Positions 37,801 to 51,884 of a stretch of 64,000 bases of DNA are shown here, piece after piece. The notes under the pieces are model-generated. The model ran no database searches. It saw nothing but the letters and a program-made list of their open reading frames with translations, and was not told where the DNA came from. A program made the position numbers and the translations under genes. The stretch comes from Serinus canaria (Eukaryota; Chordata; Aves; Passeriformes; Fringillidae), in contig NC_066316.1 in NCBI RefSeq assembly GCF_022539315.1, forward strand, positions 53,507,994 through 53,571,993, read 5' to 3'. The stretch's first letter is position 1. Every line of letters begins with the position of its first letter.

Positions 37801-40800
37801 ACTCCCAACCAAACAAGACCACAGTAAATAAATATGGCTCATCGAACACTTACCAATGTGAACTTCAAACAGGAGAAACAGGAGACTTTCCTTTCAAGTT
37901 TCAAGGACACTATCCAACTGTTTGCACCCATTCTAGCCCCAACCCAAGTTGTGTAATGGATGGAAATGGCAAGAGCTCCACCACTACCATGAGCAGCTGT
38001 AAGAATGAACAGCTGTCCTCATCTTTCATCTAACAAAAAAAGTTGTGCCTAAATTCATTCTCTCTTCGGTGCTTTTTCAACTGATGACCAAGCAGTACTT
38101 AACAGAGCAACAAAAAGGCAATGATGGGAGAGGGGATGGACTGAGGGAAGGACATTAACAAGGCAATGATGCCCATCCTTCAAATGTATTTTTTTTCCAA
38201 ACAGTTATAAAGCTGTTTCTAGATTTAGGGTATACTCAGAAAAATACTCTGTATTTCTGCTTTCAGAGCCAATGAGATAATCACCAAAGTCCTGCAGGAA
38301 GACAGGTGAGTTTCAGGCAATCACCCAGATGGAGGAAGGTTTCAGGTCTTTAAGATATAAAACTGTACTGAAAATACAGGCTAGGCAGAAAGCTAATGAT
38401 GGTTTGATAAACCTTATTAAAAACCCCACATGGATAGATGGCAGTCAGTGCCTATTATTGCAAAGCTTGGATGGGATTACTTTAATTAATGTTCTACCTA
38501 AACTCTTACTTCAATAGCTACTAATTACCGTTAAGAACTACCAGCTTTATCCGCAGATTAAACATTTCTCCCCACCCCAAAGACCCAATTTTAGAAGCTG
38601 CTTCTACAACAAATTATTTGTTATATTGTTTATGGTGTCACAGAAACCTCTACATCCTTTTAAATTTGTGGTAAGATCCTTTGATGTAAGTCCTTAAAAA
38701 AAGTTGTTGAACAGATACTCACAAAACAAATGCCTCTTTAAGTCTATGCTGAAAGAGTGTGAAAAAATGTCAATATACTACATAACTTTAAAGCAAAATT
38801 AGAGGACTCCCAGCATTTGATGCAATCTTCAGATTGACTTAAATCCTGTAGCTTTCTCCTTCTTTCCGAATGCACATACGAATAGAGAAATAAGAAAGAC
38901 CTTGTCTTGAAGATGCAATTTTTTGTAGATTGATGAATTCTCTTTTAAAGGGATATAATTTTACAATCCCTCACAGGTGAGATAGTGGGTTTAATATCTA
39001 AAGGAAAGTACATATTTGTCTTTATGTCAATCTGCATGAAAGAAAAATCACTGGTAAAGTAGCAATAAAATACATGCACTGTAAGGATCCATCTACATTC
39101 CTATTTTGTGGCTCAGATTTGACATATTATTTGCCACACTCAGAAATGTAGTATTTCTGTATGCACACATATTAATCTTGACAAAAAGATCTTATTTCAG
39201 TCATGCTGATCCTATTTTAAAATTTATTTAATACTCAGCTATAAAAGGCAAATACTATTTTATAATTGAAAAGGACATCACAGTTGAGAAATATCCCTGA
39301 TTGAAAACACTGTCTGAACAGTTAAAAGAAAAATTCTACTGTCTTCCCTTTAAAAATCAATAGAAGCAGACAGCTATGTACAGATTTGGAGAAACCAATA
39401 AACAATTTGCAAGAACAAAAGCCTTACCAGTTTCATACACACACACATAAAAACTCAATCATATTTTTCCCCATAGTATTGTGAATTTAATAGAAACTAT
39501 ACTGCGTATATCTGTAAGATGCTGTATTTAAGAATTTTTGTATCTCTTTATAGATATACACAAATTTCAGTAAATAATTATATAGGCTTACAATTTGGAA
39601 AAAGTGAATTAAAAAAGGAACAATTGTAGTAGAGAATATCTTTGAAAAAGAAAGTTAGTCTATTCTCCTGCAAGACAGAACCTCCCTTTACATTTCTCAA
39701 CTGTAAAACTGCCTGAGAGCATAATGGTTTTAGTATAGCCCAAACAATAGCTTTGTACAAGTAAGAAACCACAAAGAACAAAAAATAAATGTAAAACCAA
39801 TCGAACTCTGTACAGCAATTATGATTTAAAAGTGACTATTAGCAGAGCTACAATACTTCAGACAAAATTTTTAACAACATTTGCTTTCTCCATCTGTCTT
39901 TTTTAAATACTTATTTCAGCAGTGAGTCAGATTTTGGACAACATTTGATGTGGTGCCATTTAAAAATTAAGAGAAATAAGAAGAAGGAGATTTTATTAAA
40001 TAAATTCTGCCAAAATCCAAGGCAGATCTGGAATATGACAACAAATTCATGTCAAATAACAGTCTGCCTGATGTTTAGATTCTTAAGATTATTTAGGAAA
40101 TGTGAAGAAAAAAGTAAGCTTTCCAAACAGTCTTAAGGAACTTAGATTCCAGTGATTCTAATGTGTAACATATTAGAAGAAAATTAATAGATACATGAAT
40201 TTAATTAAAAGATTCTGTGTTTGCCTATTGCTGTTATACACAGAGGAGCAATCATATGCTGGTAGCAGATCCATGTCATTAGAGTGGCTTCTGCAATTTT
40301 TCTTTTCCATTTACAAAAGCAACTACACATCTACGAAGACAGCAGCAAGAGGGCCAACTATCAGAGTATTTTTAGTCTTGTTATTCACCTTTGCTACCAG
40401 TGTTGTACAGGTTCTTCTCTACCAGAACTAAGGAGAACAAAAACCATTTCAAACAGCTGGATGGAAGAGACAGCATTTTGGTGAGCGGCTCTCTGGCACA
40501 GAGAACAACTTCATAAAGTAAGAGTGCATTGACAGCACATTTTCTTTTAAAAAACAACAAAAAAATTTACTAGCCCATTAGAAGTGCCAACCTAAATGTT
40601 TTTGTATCATCCTTCTGAATAAATGAGAAGTTTGAGAAGTCAGGCAAAGCTTCTTGACAAAACTCTGTTCTATAAAACTAGGAGAAAAATAATGGAAACT
40701 TATCAATTCCTTTTAAACATTTATTAGGTCCAGAACGGGACTGTTGGGCAGAAGAACACAAAAGCATTGCCACACAGTTTTGGCAGACCCAATCGCAGCC

Positions 40801-42642
40801 ATCAAGGTGCCTTGCTCAATGACATGAGCCTTAATTACCCAATTATGTCTTATTTTTAAGTTATTTTGACTGTGACAATGGAACAAAACAAGTCAAACTA
40901 AATGCCAAGTGCCAGAGATTGACCTCCTCTCCATTCTCCCGGCACATACTCCCAAATTTTTTTTTTTTTGCATGGCTTCGGCACCAACCTAATCATGAGC
41001 CGAGCAATTTTAGTGCCCTGAACCTGCAGAAAACGAGGGTTCTCCCTTCCTTCCCAACAAAAAAGACCCCAAAACTCTCCCAAGCATTCAGCAAAACACT
41101 GCTAAGCTTCCCGAAAATTAGGGACAGAGTGGACTGCCCCAAAGGAAAGCAGGAGATCCAACTGGAATCAATGTGCTGCAAGGAACAGAAAGCCATCCAA
41201 AACTAAGGAAACTGTTTCCCACAGTTGCCCAAGTCTGACTCAGATTTGTAACACCAGCTAAGTGCCATCTAACAGCAATGTGATTGATGCACACTGTATT
41301 TTGCATCATGCAAAGCAGAAAAAGCGTAAGAGAATCTCAGAAGCGTAAAAAAATTGCTCCAACATTGAAGACATTAAATACATACACACACATCTATACT
41401 TAACACAGACATCCTTACTGAATTTTGTTAGTAATTAGCCCTTCATCTGAAAATGCTTAAGTAATTCACAATGATGCATAAAATATATCAGTGAAGCTGA
41501 CAGATATTATTACATCAGTAGAGACTGCATATTAAAACCTTTCATTCAAATCTATGGCAGAGCAATGAAGCCCACCACCTACTCTCAACTCTTTGGAACA
41601 AACTATCCCTATATGGAATTACATTTTGCCTGTTTATCATTTCCTACCAATTTAGTTTGCTAAGTATTTTTTCCCAATTCCTTTCTTCCAAATACATTGT
41701 AACATGTCTAGCATGCTGCAGTTTTTTAAGCATTTGGGTAGCCAATGCACATATATGATTCCATTTTCAAAGTCATAACATGCCTTGAGGGATGTGAAAG
41801 GTGTTAGGAAAAATAAATAAGGCAGGAAGAGTTTTTGGTTCAGCCAACCAGCCTGAAGTTACATTTTTCTAAGTACTTGTATGTAGTCTTAGCCACTTTT
41901 AAGTATGTGTTAAAAGCAAAGAAACAATAAAGAACTTGTAGTTCTTCAGTGAGCCATGAAAGCCTCTGTAGCTCCCTGGTGTACATGCAGAGAAGTAATG
42001 GGTGGAGAAGAAAGATGGTCACCTTCTTACTTGTAACTGGATTTGGGTGTTCAGCCTACTTAAGCTCTTGAGTAACAACTTATTTCAGTGGCTAAACCAA
42101 AACCAATATTTAAGAAACTCAACAAATTTGTAACAAAAGCTACTGAAACCACCTGTAGAGAAAAGCCAAAAATTATCTGAAAGTTAGAGACGACAGAAGT
42201 TATTTTTAAAACACTGTTATTAGAGTATTGCCAGGACTCTTCAAACATAAAAGGCTACTATCTTATTTGTTCAATCTCCACAGCGCATGTATATATTGTT
42301 ACAAAACCAATGATATTTTTAATATTTTTTCCTCAAGTTTTGCATTTCAAAAATATTTTCTGAAAAACACAACTGCCTTATAAATGAAACATCTTTAGAA
42401 CAACCCCAAAAAGTTGTAGAAAACTAAGGAGGAATGAAGTGAGAAAGACAAGCCTAGATGTTTAAAATATTACCATTACTATGGGTACCAAGGTAAAAAC
42501 TGAAGGGATGAATTGAAGATATGCTCAGTGCTCAAAGCACATTTCTGAAATAAAAGATAACAATTTGTCTGAGAACAACTTCTCTTTATCTCCCTCTGAG
42601 GGTTGTAAGATTATTATTCTTCAGAGCACAAATCACTGCAAA

Positions 42643-42667
42643 ACTACAATTCCCGATGTACCCTGCA
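42643..42667 (+). promoter_or_regulatory. ZNF143/THAP11-type motif (ACTACAATTCCC)
   Basis: ACTACAATTCCC at 42643-42654 is an exact match to the 5' half of the SBS motif bound by ZNF143 and THAP11. The 3' half here is CCCTGCAG (42661-42668), close to the expected ...CTGCG end, while the middle differs. The motif is common in promoters and also inside some old transposons, so it could be a repeat relic. Confidence 0.45.
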
Positions 42668-45600
42668 GCCCCTTCACTCACCTGAAGTAAATGAGTCCTT
42701 GCTAAAAGGAGGCAGGTAAGTTTTAAGAAAACATAAACCTAGCTCTGCTGTGCAGTTTCCAGCTTCTAGTGGCTGGATATGTATTTCTTCCTATGCTCCA
42801 CTCTTTTTGCAGAAAAAGAGGCAAGGAATTAATCAGTTGAATGAAGGTGAGTATTTTCTGTTTCCTGTGGAAGAGCAAATTCAAGGTGATACTGCAAATA
42901 CATAACTGCTTCTGGGATGAATTTTGGCAATGGCCTCTACACAACTCTGTATGGTATCAAATAACCTCAGAGCAACAGGGTATGTTACTAGGTTTCCACT
43001 GTCCTCAAAATGCTTCAGCTGACCAACAGACAAAATTAAATACAAGCTGAAATAATTAAGTGGCACCAGCAAACAAGAATAAACCCCTCTGATGTATCTC
43101 AGACAACAGGATCAAACCAGGACAAATGCTTGTTTCTCCCCTCTGAGTTTACAACTGCACCTGTGGCCCTGCACTCTGGAGCAGCTTTCTACAGAATGGG
43201 AGAATGTCCTATCTACTGCTGTAATAGAAAGCCTGCACATGGCACACACATGTCTGCAGTAAGGATGATGCCATCTGAGACAGGTGCATCCTTTCCAGGC
43301 CTGGAGTCACAGCTACCACACCAGGGGTTGATCCCACACACTCTGGTTATGACTAACAGCCCAACTTCAGCTGCAGCACCTCTCCTACATGGTTTTAAAA
43401 GTTAAATGAGGAAAATAAAAGGGGGGTGGTTAGGGGGAAAATGTTTTATCCCCATGATAAAACATAGTTTGGCTGAGCTTCATGACCTCAGTCATGTCCC
43501 ACTGCCTGGCTCCTCCATCCCACTATTCAAGCTCAGGTAACTCCAGTGCTGCATTAAGGATGGAGCAGAGAGATGCCCACACCAAATAAGCACAAGAGGC
43601 TCTGGCAGTACCAAACAGCCACCAAAGTCTCCACAGTGTCCACTGGTGCTAGAAAGGATCCACTCAGATGTCAGTGAAAGCAAAGACCCCTCCAAGGTAC
43701 ATCACAGGAATGCACAAACCACCATGTAAAAGTAACTAATTACATTTATTGCATCCACTGCTTCAGCAGCAGAAGCAAAAAAACAAAACAACAAACAAAA
43801 AAACCCACCCAATAAACCCCAAACCTTGTACAGAAGCCCACTGTTAGCCTCTAGAAAAGTGAAGGAGATGGGTTGGGAAGCATTCAGGAGAACTAACTGC
43901 CACACCCCACAGAGAGAACAAGGGAGTCTCACCCAGGAGGTGGCCAACACCTCTTTGTCCCACCAGGGCCCCAGTGGGTCAAAACGAGCTGGGTAATAAA
44001 CTCTACCTCACAGAAGATTCAGACACTTGGAATTTGGTGCCTGTTCCAGTACCCACCCCATTACTGTATTAACCACTGGGGAGGAGGCAGATGACATACA
44101 CCAAATTTACTGCCTGGTACTGCAAAACCATTAATTTATCTTACAGCTATTTTACTGGCACAACCCCTGCTCTATAATGGCGTTCTGTTCCTGACTATGA
44201 GAAATTATTGGGCAGTTTGTGCTAACTGCTTTCCCGTCATGTTTCATTTCCAAACACCATCTTCTGTCAGTTTATTCCCATTCAACCCAAAGTGACTGTC
44301 AGCATGAATACAGATGATCTGTTCATTTTTATAAAGGTCTAATTTTGAAAGCTGTTCCCACCTCCCTTACTCCTTGAACTTAAAAGGCCAAACAAACCCA
44401 AGAAAACAAAAATAAAACAAAAACTAAGGAAAAACAGAATCAAACAAAAATGCACCAAAGCACAGGTAGATCAAACCTCAATAGTATGGGAAATACATTC
44501 TGTGTATGTCATTGATCCATCTGTATTTTACTTTGTTTGAGAAAAGACAGGAGATATGGAAAATAGAAAAGAAACAACCAAACGAAAGGGAAAAAAAACC
44601 CAACCAAGCCCAGAATCACCCTACTCCTACCTGTTTTATCTGCACATAAACATTTTTCACCATAAATAGGCAAATTCTGCATTTATATTCCTGTCTATTC
44701 CACTAATTTTAACATTTTACCTAAAGCCCTTCTTGAGGGGCTGAACCCTCCTTTCCTAGCACTCACAAATGTCCATCTGCACTGGAAACACTCTCAAAAA
44801 GCAGTAAAATCCAGTAAGGGTTGGGAGGAGGAACGTAGGGTTAAAAAGAAAATAAGGAATCCCTGGAAATGGTCCTGCGCTGCAATTATGTAACTTGGTA
44901 TCAAAGGTGCGAAAGCTAGAATGAAAATATTTGATGTGACAGCTCTTCACCTCAGTTGTAGCGTGCCCTATCTAAATAGCAGAAGAGCAGATGGTAATTT
45001 TCAAGCACATTTAGACCGGAATGCAAACGATACTTAAAAATAAATAGATAAATAAACAAATAACACTATACATGGAATAAATAAAGTGAAGCCTGTGGAG
45101 GGGGAGAGAGCATCTTACCAAGCTAACCAACATAGCTGAAAGAAAAAAAACCACCACTGCACACACACATTTACAGTCACACAAGCCCTTCTTCAGATCT
45201 GGCCTTTACGATTTATTTTTCTAAAATAAGCTAAACCACCAACTTGTGGAGCAATACAAAGATGCATGCACTTGTCCTGGCAAAAGCTTTCAAAGTTCAT
45301 TGGTATTAAATCTGTAGCCCAGTAAGCTGTGAAAACTCTGTCCTTTCAAATGAAGCAGCTTTTGAATACCTGTTGTGAAAATTTTAAGTGAATAAGCAGA
45401 CTGCATAAAATTTGTTCAAACACCCACCACTACCTAGAGATTTATGCAATGTCAGACTCAAACTCCAAGTTATTTTAAACATAAGGAGAAATAAATCATT
45501 TCAATGTTAATAAAGACTGGTTTCAAAATGCTGCTTGCTCCACAGATAATTCTGAATAGTCTTCCAACTGTCCAATCAAATAAATCAATATCTGGGGTCA

Positions 45601-47320
45601 CGGCAGAGGGGGATTTGTGAGCTATATATGCTCCGTATTTAATTGTCATAGTAAATCCCAGATTTAAAGCATCACTACGGCTGACAGGGCCAAGAACAGC
45701 CAGTGCTGTGACCAAGAGTGGTGCCTACTACTGCCCAGGAATCCACACCATAGGATGCTTCTGCACATGGAGAGCTACATACCACCACTTACATGGATGT
45801 GCATATAGAATATATTTATGTATGCATGTGTATAGTACATCCAAGACAAAATTTAACAACACTGTGACCAAATGGAAAAGGACAGAGACACACAGAGACT
45901 TGCTTTCAAGCATCTATTCACCAGTAAGGCTGGTGGCAGGGAATGCCCACACACCCCTTCCCCAGTTCTCCCCAGTGATATAGTAGGCCAAGATGTTTTT
46001 CTGGTGGTCATCTTTTCTCTTTTGTCCTATTCAAAAAGGTGACAACCAACACCTGACAACTAAATGGAAACAGTTACAAAATTTATGTTTAAGTTTTTTA
46101 AAGAAAAAACAGACCAGTTTTCCCACTTAAATGAAACTTCTGCAACTGCTTTCACATGTACTGTTCTAGCCAGCTACATGTATACACAGCCCATTGCAGT
46201 ATACTGATCTTTCATGGATCCAGTATCAGTAAACCATGGAAGAAAACATAAAACTAATTGTGCCTGAATAAACTATTGAGCACTCTTACCTCAATAATCC
46301 TGATGTCAATTATTCCAAAGCCCTGATGCTTCACGCACAGCAGCAGCACCTACAATTTAGAGTTTCCCCTGCTTGCATAGCTACATATCCTATGTGTGCT
46401 CTCATCATTGAGGTCAGTCACTGCAACATTCCTCTTGCTGCGGTCACACCAGCTTTGTACCCCACTGTCCCACACTCCTGCAGACACCTACCTGACTCTG
46501 TGCATTGGCCATGTCGTCCTTTGAGTTGGTATCTGCTCCCCCTACTCTTACTCATTTTGAAAGGTCTTCCCCATCTCCAGACCTTCTCCTATGATATAAC
46601 CCAACTGTGCCTGAACTGGCAAACAATAGAGCAAATCCCGCTACTCTTGAGAAAAAATGTGAACCCCAGTGCCAGAGGATAGCAGTTTCTCCTGACAGAA
46701 ATATGGCACATTTAACATCAACTGAGACAGAAAAGGTTTCAAGACAAGACTGTATTAAGAGGGGGAAGCAAGATCAAATTAAGTGCTGAGATAAAAGCAA
46801 TTAATTGCTGCATCTATAGCACAAGTGTTTCCACCTGATGCACAAGAGCAGACTTGTTCAAAGCAGGCTAGGAGTCCAGGACAAAAAACTCAGATTTCAC
46901 TCCCAAGTTTTGCAAGAACACCATTTCCGCTCAATAAACATTATTTTGGATAAAGCACTACTAATATGCAGCACTGGGTAGGTATTTTATCGTTTATTTG
47001 CACGTATCACACATTTTATAATAAATTAGCATAGCAGTTCAGCAGCAGAGTCAAAATTTGCACTGAAGCATCCTAATTACTAGGATTCTTTCTATATTCC
47101 AATTCTAAAGTGTTATCTCATTTGCTCATTAGTATGTAATATACATGCATTCCTAAAAGCACATACAACTGAAATTATCATAAATATATAACCACAGTTA
47201 CATTTTTATTAGGTTTACCAAAATCTGAAAGAAAATTGGACTACTGAAAACAAAACTTATATGTAAAATTCTAATAAACAATGTCTTAAGTTTAATTTAT
47301 TCTCCAAAATACCCCCAAAA

Positions 47321-47368
47321 TAAAGATTTATATTTTATTTAAAATCTAAAGTAAAGATTTATATTTTA
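47321..47368. repeat. 17-bp direct repeat, period 31
   Basis: TAAAGATTTATATTTTA occurs at 47321-47337 and again at 47352-47368, identical. The flanks are AT-rich and have diverged. Confidence 0.85.
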
Positions 47369-50300
47369 CATAAAAATTAGCAATAACTGTTCATTCTCTA
47401 GAAGAATGAGAGGTTGAAAAGTAACTTGAGTGTATTGTAACACAGATTCCAGGTATAAAAAAATATAAAGCCATTTCTTAGCTATTAATAGAGCCAGACT
47501 AAATTGATATGATTAAACCTCAGTCTTATCTACTGTATGTACTGTATAGTTTTAAAAATTATTAAATTTGCTTCCTTGTAGTCAATTTTGGAAAGTAAAG
47601 TGTTAATCAATCCATATTAAGACTTACACCCAAAGCATGCCGAGGCAGACAAGAACAGATACACAGCAGTGTGCTTAGTATGGTACACTTGCACACATTT
47701 TCACAAGGAAACTAGTGAGGTAATCTTTGCTTTATTTGTATGTTTTTGATTTCAAAATGCTGTGAGGATCAAGATGATGCCTAACCAACATAAAAAAATG
47801 CAAGAATCATTCTCCAGAAGTGTCTCATGCGAAGTCCACACCTGACCTCCCTTCCTTGGAGAAACTCTCAGTAAGCTTAAGTGGTATACAAGCAGCTAAA
47901 AGGAAAAAGACCTCCACTGTTTAAATGGGCTTTACAGAGTTGGACAAAGTCAAATTCAGGAGAGAAACTTTCCTGTGTCCCCTTCAATAAGTGTCCTGCT
48001 CAGAAGTCCTTCCCATGAGCTACAGTGGGTCAAGCGCTTCCCACAGCCGAACCTGCCCCTGCTGTGGAGACCACGGCAGCCCACAGGCTGGCCTGCCAGC
48101 TCGCTGCCCTCTCAAAATAAGGTTGCTTTTCTGCAGAATTCAGGTGCAATTCTGCCCATGATTCCAAGTGAGACACAAAATACCATTTCTGTGTCTTCAG
48201 AACTCTTACAGTTTACATGTGGTATTTCAGAAGAAGTAAGAATACCTTCCATCTCCAGAAGGTGTTTTCACACCTTCTACATGTATTTTAAGTTACTTGC
48301 CTGATGGCAAACATCTTGGGCCCAGAGAACCCACCTCCACAAAAAGCACTCACTTTTACAAAATTAGGAACCAGAGCACATAGTTTTTTTAGTAATTAAA
48401 GTTACTGGTTTCTGAAGGTATAACAATGTGGCGCCGGTTTAATAAACTGACCACACTGTTGGAACATATGATTCACTACAGAAAGAAAAACAAATGCTCT
48501 GATTGCAATATGGCAGAAGGAAAGTGATTTCACATTCATGTCACTCAATACTTTAAACACCATGTTAATTTTCAGACCTCTTGGGGTTATTTTGCTTTTT
48601 TGAGTTATCTGAAGGGCAGAGTAAGTCTTACACAACATGTGCACATGGCTGCAACTCTCCAGCCAGTGGGCCTTCCCTGTCTGTGAAAGCATATCCCATA
48701 TATACCTCTGTGCTGGACTGAAAAATTCTGTAAAGCTTTTGTTCTTGTGTATTCAGTTATACACAAGTTCAGGCCAAGAAACCTGAATCATTTCCTTTTA
48801 ACCTAAAAGGTTATTCAGTTCTTCGGAATTTTTACTATCAACCACACTCTCCAGTTCACTGCAGCCATCCTAACTCTGTATCTAAGCATCATCTCTATAA
48901 GCCATTTTGAGGGATCCAAACCCAGATTCAGTTTGCCAGTATCACTTTCTTTTACCCAGCCAAATATAATATTAATGCTTTTAAACTGCAGGACTGCAAG
49001 AGGAACTTGCACTCAACCGATTATCTACCATGACCTTCAAAGCTTTCTCTGTCACTGCGTTTCCAGAAGAAAGCGATACCCCGTGAGAACTGCCTTTTAG
49101 TTCATAGATCACAATGGATTTATTAAAATCAAAGTATTCTCTATAAGTCTGGTCTTAATTTAAATTGGCAACAGGAAAATGTGGTGTGAGTAATGTAGTT
49201 TCATCTTGTGTTGCTTTTTTTTTTTTTTCAAATAATTTTAAAGGAAAGTTTAGTCTCACTGATTGGTAACTGTTCTGTTTCAGTTTATTAGTAGCTCTAG
49301 CTTTCACACTATGCCTGGCAAGTCTTTTTGCTAACCAGAAAAATGTATTTAATGTCCTCATGCACTTATTTAAGCAATTAGGTGCTTAAACAAATATTTA
49401 TTCAGTGCTTAAGTTTAACATGCTTATTACATTATAAAAATGGCAAACAGAACATTTCTTTCTTACCAGATAATTTTTTAAAATTCATAATTAGTCCTCA
49501 TTTATAGTTGAAGGAATTTTCCTCCTTTTGAAACAGGTCTTCATTACTTAAAGAAACCACATAAAAATGAACTTGATCCATATTCAAAATATTCTTTATA
49601 AACAAAACAAGAAATCGCTTTGAGAAGTGAAGCTTCTAGTTATAAAATTCTGATGGATGTTGGAAACAAGAACAGCAGGACAGCATTAACTTCTCCTTCA
49701 ATTATTTGTTTAGTAAAAAAAACCTTCAAGCCATTCCAAGTATCATCTACAGAGAAAAAAAAAATCCCTCCAACTGATTCAGCTCACGACCATTCCCATC
49801 TTTTGCGCTGCTGTCCCTCTGAAAGCAACAGACGTGTGTGTGTGTATGTACACAATATATCTATGAATCAATACACATCCATGCTCATGGATTTTATATT
49901 GTTGCTTGTTTGAGCTCAATTCTTTCTGCATACAACTTAATTTAATCCAGCTGTGGTTCTTTCAGCTAAAAAACCACTGATTGACTTCTGTGACTAGCTC
50001 TTCTTCATCTGCTTTTGAATTCCTTGGTGCCAGATACAATGTTTTTCCAGACAAACTGCTGCCTGCATTTACATCTAGCGTTTTTAACAGACATTCCTAA
50101 GGGCTTCAATGCTTGCTGCAGGTGGTGTTCAGTCCCTATATCCCCTTTCTCACCCCAGTGCAAGTTATATTCTTGAGGGACAGGTCATCTTGCTTTTACT
50201 TCATTTCAGTGGTACCTAGCAGGTATTAGTTAGTACCCTCATCTCTTACCTTCTCTGCCAGGACAATAGCTCACAAGCATTTAGCATCATTTGCTTTTCA

Positions 50301-51315
50301 GTACTCAGTTACTCAGAAATACATAATATCACTCTTGATACAGAGTACCACTTACCTTCCCCTTCTATCCATTCAATCCTCTCTAAACAGGTTATAACCA
50401 TTTATTTTAAAATTCTAATACTGTGAACCTTTCCACTAGATTTCAAGCAATACCAAGCAGACAAAATTTGTAATTGCAAATGAGAAATTCCAGCTTCTCT
50501 TGTTTATTATCCTGGCTGCCAATTTAGAGTATAGGCAATTAAATGGGGATGGAGGTGGTGAGGGGTGACCCTCCTGTCATCTTTAGTTTCTTGATCACTG
50601 CTGTCCATAATTTCAATCTCAATGCATGCTTACGTGATCCTGTAATGTCACCCTCCACCTCCACTGCCCCAGCTCTGAGCTCTTCTAGTCACCCAAGCCA
50701 AAGTGACCCCAAGACATGGTTTCTCTGCTTACCAGGGGGAGCTCAGCCTAAGAACATGCTCCCTTCCCACTGCAGACAATTACCAGCTTCTTGAAAACAC
50801 CAACAATTACACCAAACTACTCACCCTACCAGAGGGACACTTGCAGAATCTTTGTTTCTGTAATGCTTATCAGGAGCTCCTTTTGAGCCAAACTGGATAA
50901 AGAGGCTTTTAAAAAGCTTCTGCCTCCTGGCAACTAGCATCATAACCCTATCTTACTAATGCGAATTCTTTCACCACAGCTTACAGACAGAACAGCCAAA
51001 TGCAGCTGGGGAAAGGGAATGGGAAAAGGAGAGGTGCTAGGTTTCTTGCACTAAATGGAAAAAGTGGGTTTTCTCCTACTTCATGGGATGTTCTGAGACT
51101 TCAGAACATCCCTTGGTTAATTATCTTCTGGGAGTCTCTACAGCATCAAATGTGTGAGCCATTCTTTTTTTCTTTATATCAGAAAAGGCCTGTCTAGGTA
51201 TGTTTTCTGGTCAGTGGAACAATTCAAGCTTCACAGCTTCAGTGTTCTCCAATCACACAGTAGTGTATTTATTTCTATCTTGAAATTTCTGACATAGTAA
51301 TTTTGTTGTCAACAG

Positions 51316-51393
51316 AAAAAATACAAAAAACAAACAAGCAAAAAACAAACAAAAACCCAAAACCCAAATCAAACAAACAAAACAAAACAAAAA
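51316..51393. repeat. A-rich low-complexity (CAAA/CAAAA) stretch
   Basis: Irregular CAAA, CAAAA and CCCAAA units. Similar A-rich stretches occur at 43778-43825 and 44391-44460. Confidence 0.85.
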
Positions 51394-51775
51394 ACACCTA
51401 GTGCTTTGATATGCAGTATGATTTCAGCTCTAAATCAGTGGTGGTACCGCAGGGTGTCCAAAGGTATGACAAAATGTCATGGCAAAGACACTAAAACAAA
51501 GCCACATATCAGCAGCAGCTTTGTTCAGGAGAAAGATTATCAACATTTTTGTTAAGATTTGCATCTGTACACTTGTTTTCATGTGTCCAGTCTTTTCTTA
51601 ATAGTTATCAAAACATACTTCCATCCAAATGACCGCTGTTTCAAGATGGATTTGTTAATACAGGTCTCGTGCTCTCTAGCTGGTCAGTGACCTCAAGACG
51701 CATTAGAAAGTCTCTTTTCCCAGCCTGGCGGTTGAAGAAGGAGTCAGAACTCTTCAGTTCTTGGTCTCAAGGTTG

Positions 51776-51781
51776 TTTATT
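51776..51781 (-). terminator. LTR poly(A) signal AATAAA
   Basis: AATAAA on the minus strand inside the solo LTR, about 100 bases downstream of its TATA-like box. Because the LTR lies in sense with ARID1B, this signal sits in the primary transcript of the host gene. Confidence 0.55.
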
Positions 51782-51874
51782 GTTTCTTATCTATAAAATT
51801 CTTTCTCCTGGCCTGCCAAGGTCTGCTCAGCGAGACAGTCAGAGGCACTCTGCCCGCCCCCGGGCGGTGTTATC

Positions 51875-51884
51875 TTTTTATACT
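51875..51884 (-). promoter_or_regulatory. LTR TATA-like box
   Basis: Minus strand AGTATAAAAAGATA, placed between the long U3-like part and the AATAAA signal, consistent with the core promoter of the LTR. GC boxes lie just downstream of it in the LTR orientation. Confidence 0.5.

Noticed and set aside
38300..38320. Strong donor-like CAGGTGAGT on the plus strand
   Set aside because: No coding frame or acceptor pairs with it, and it is on the strand opposite the gene.
50727..50745. CTCF-like ACCAGGGGGAGC
   Set aside because: The invariant C of GGC is A here; unlikely to be bound.
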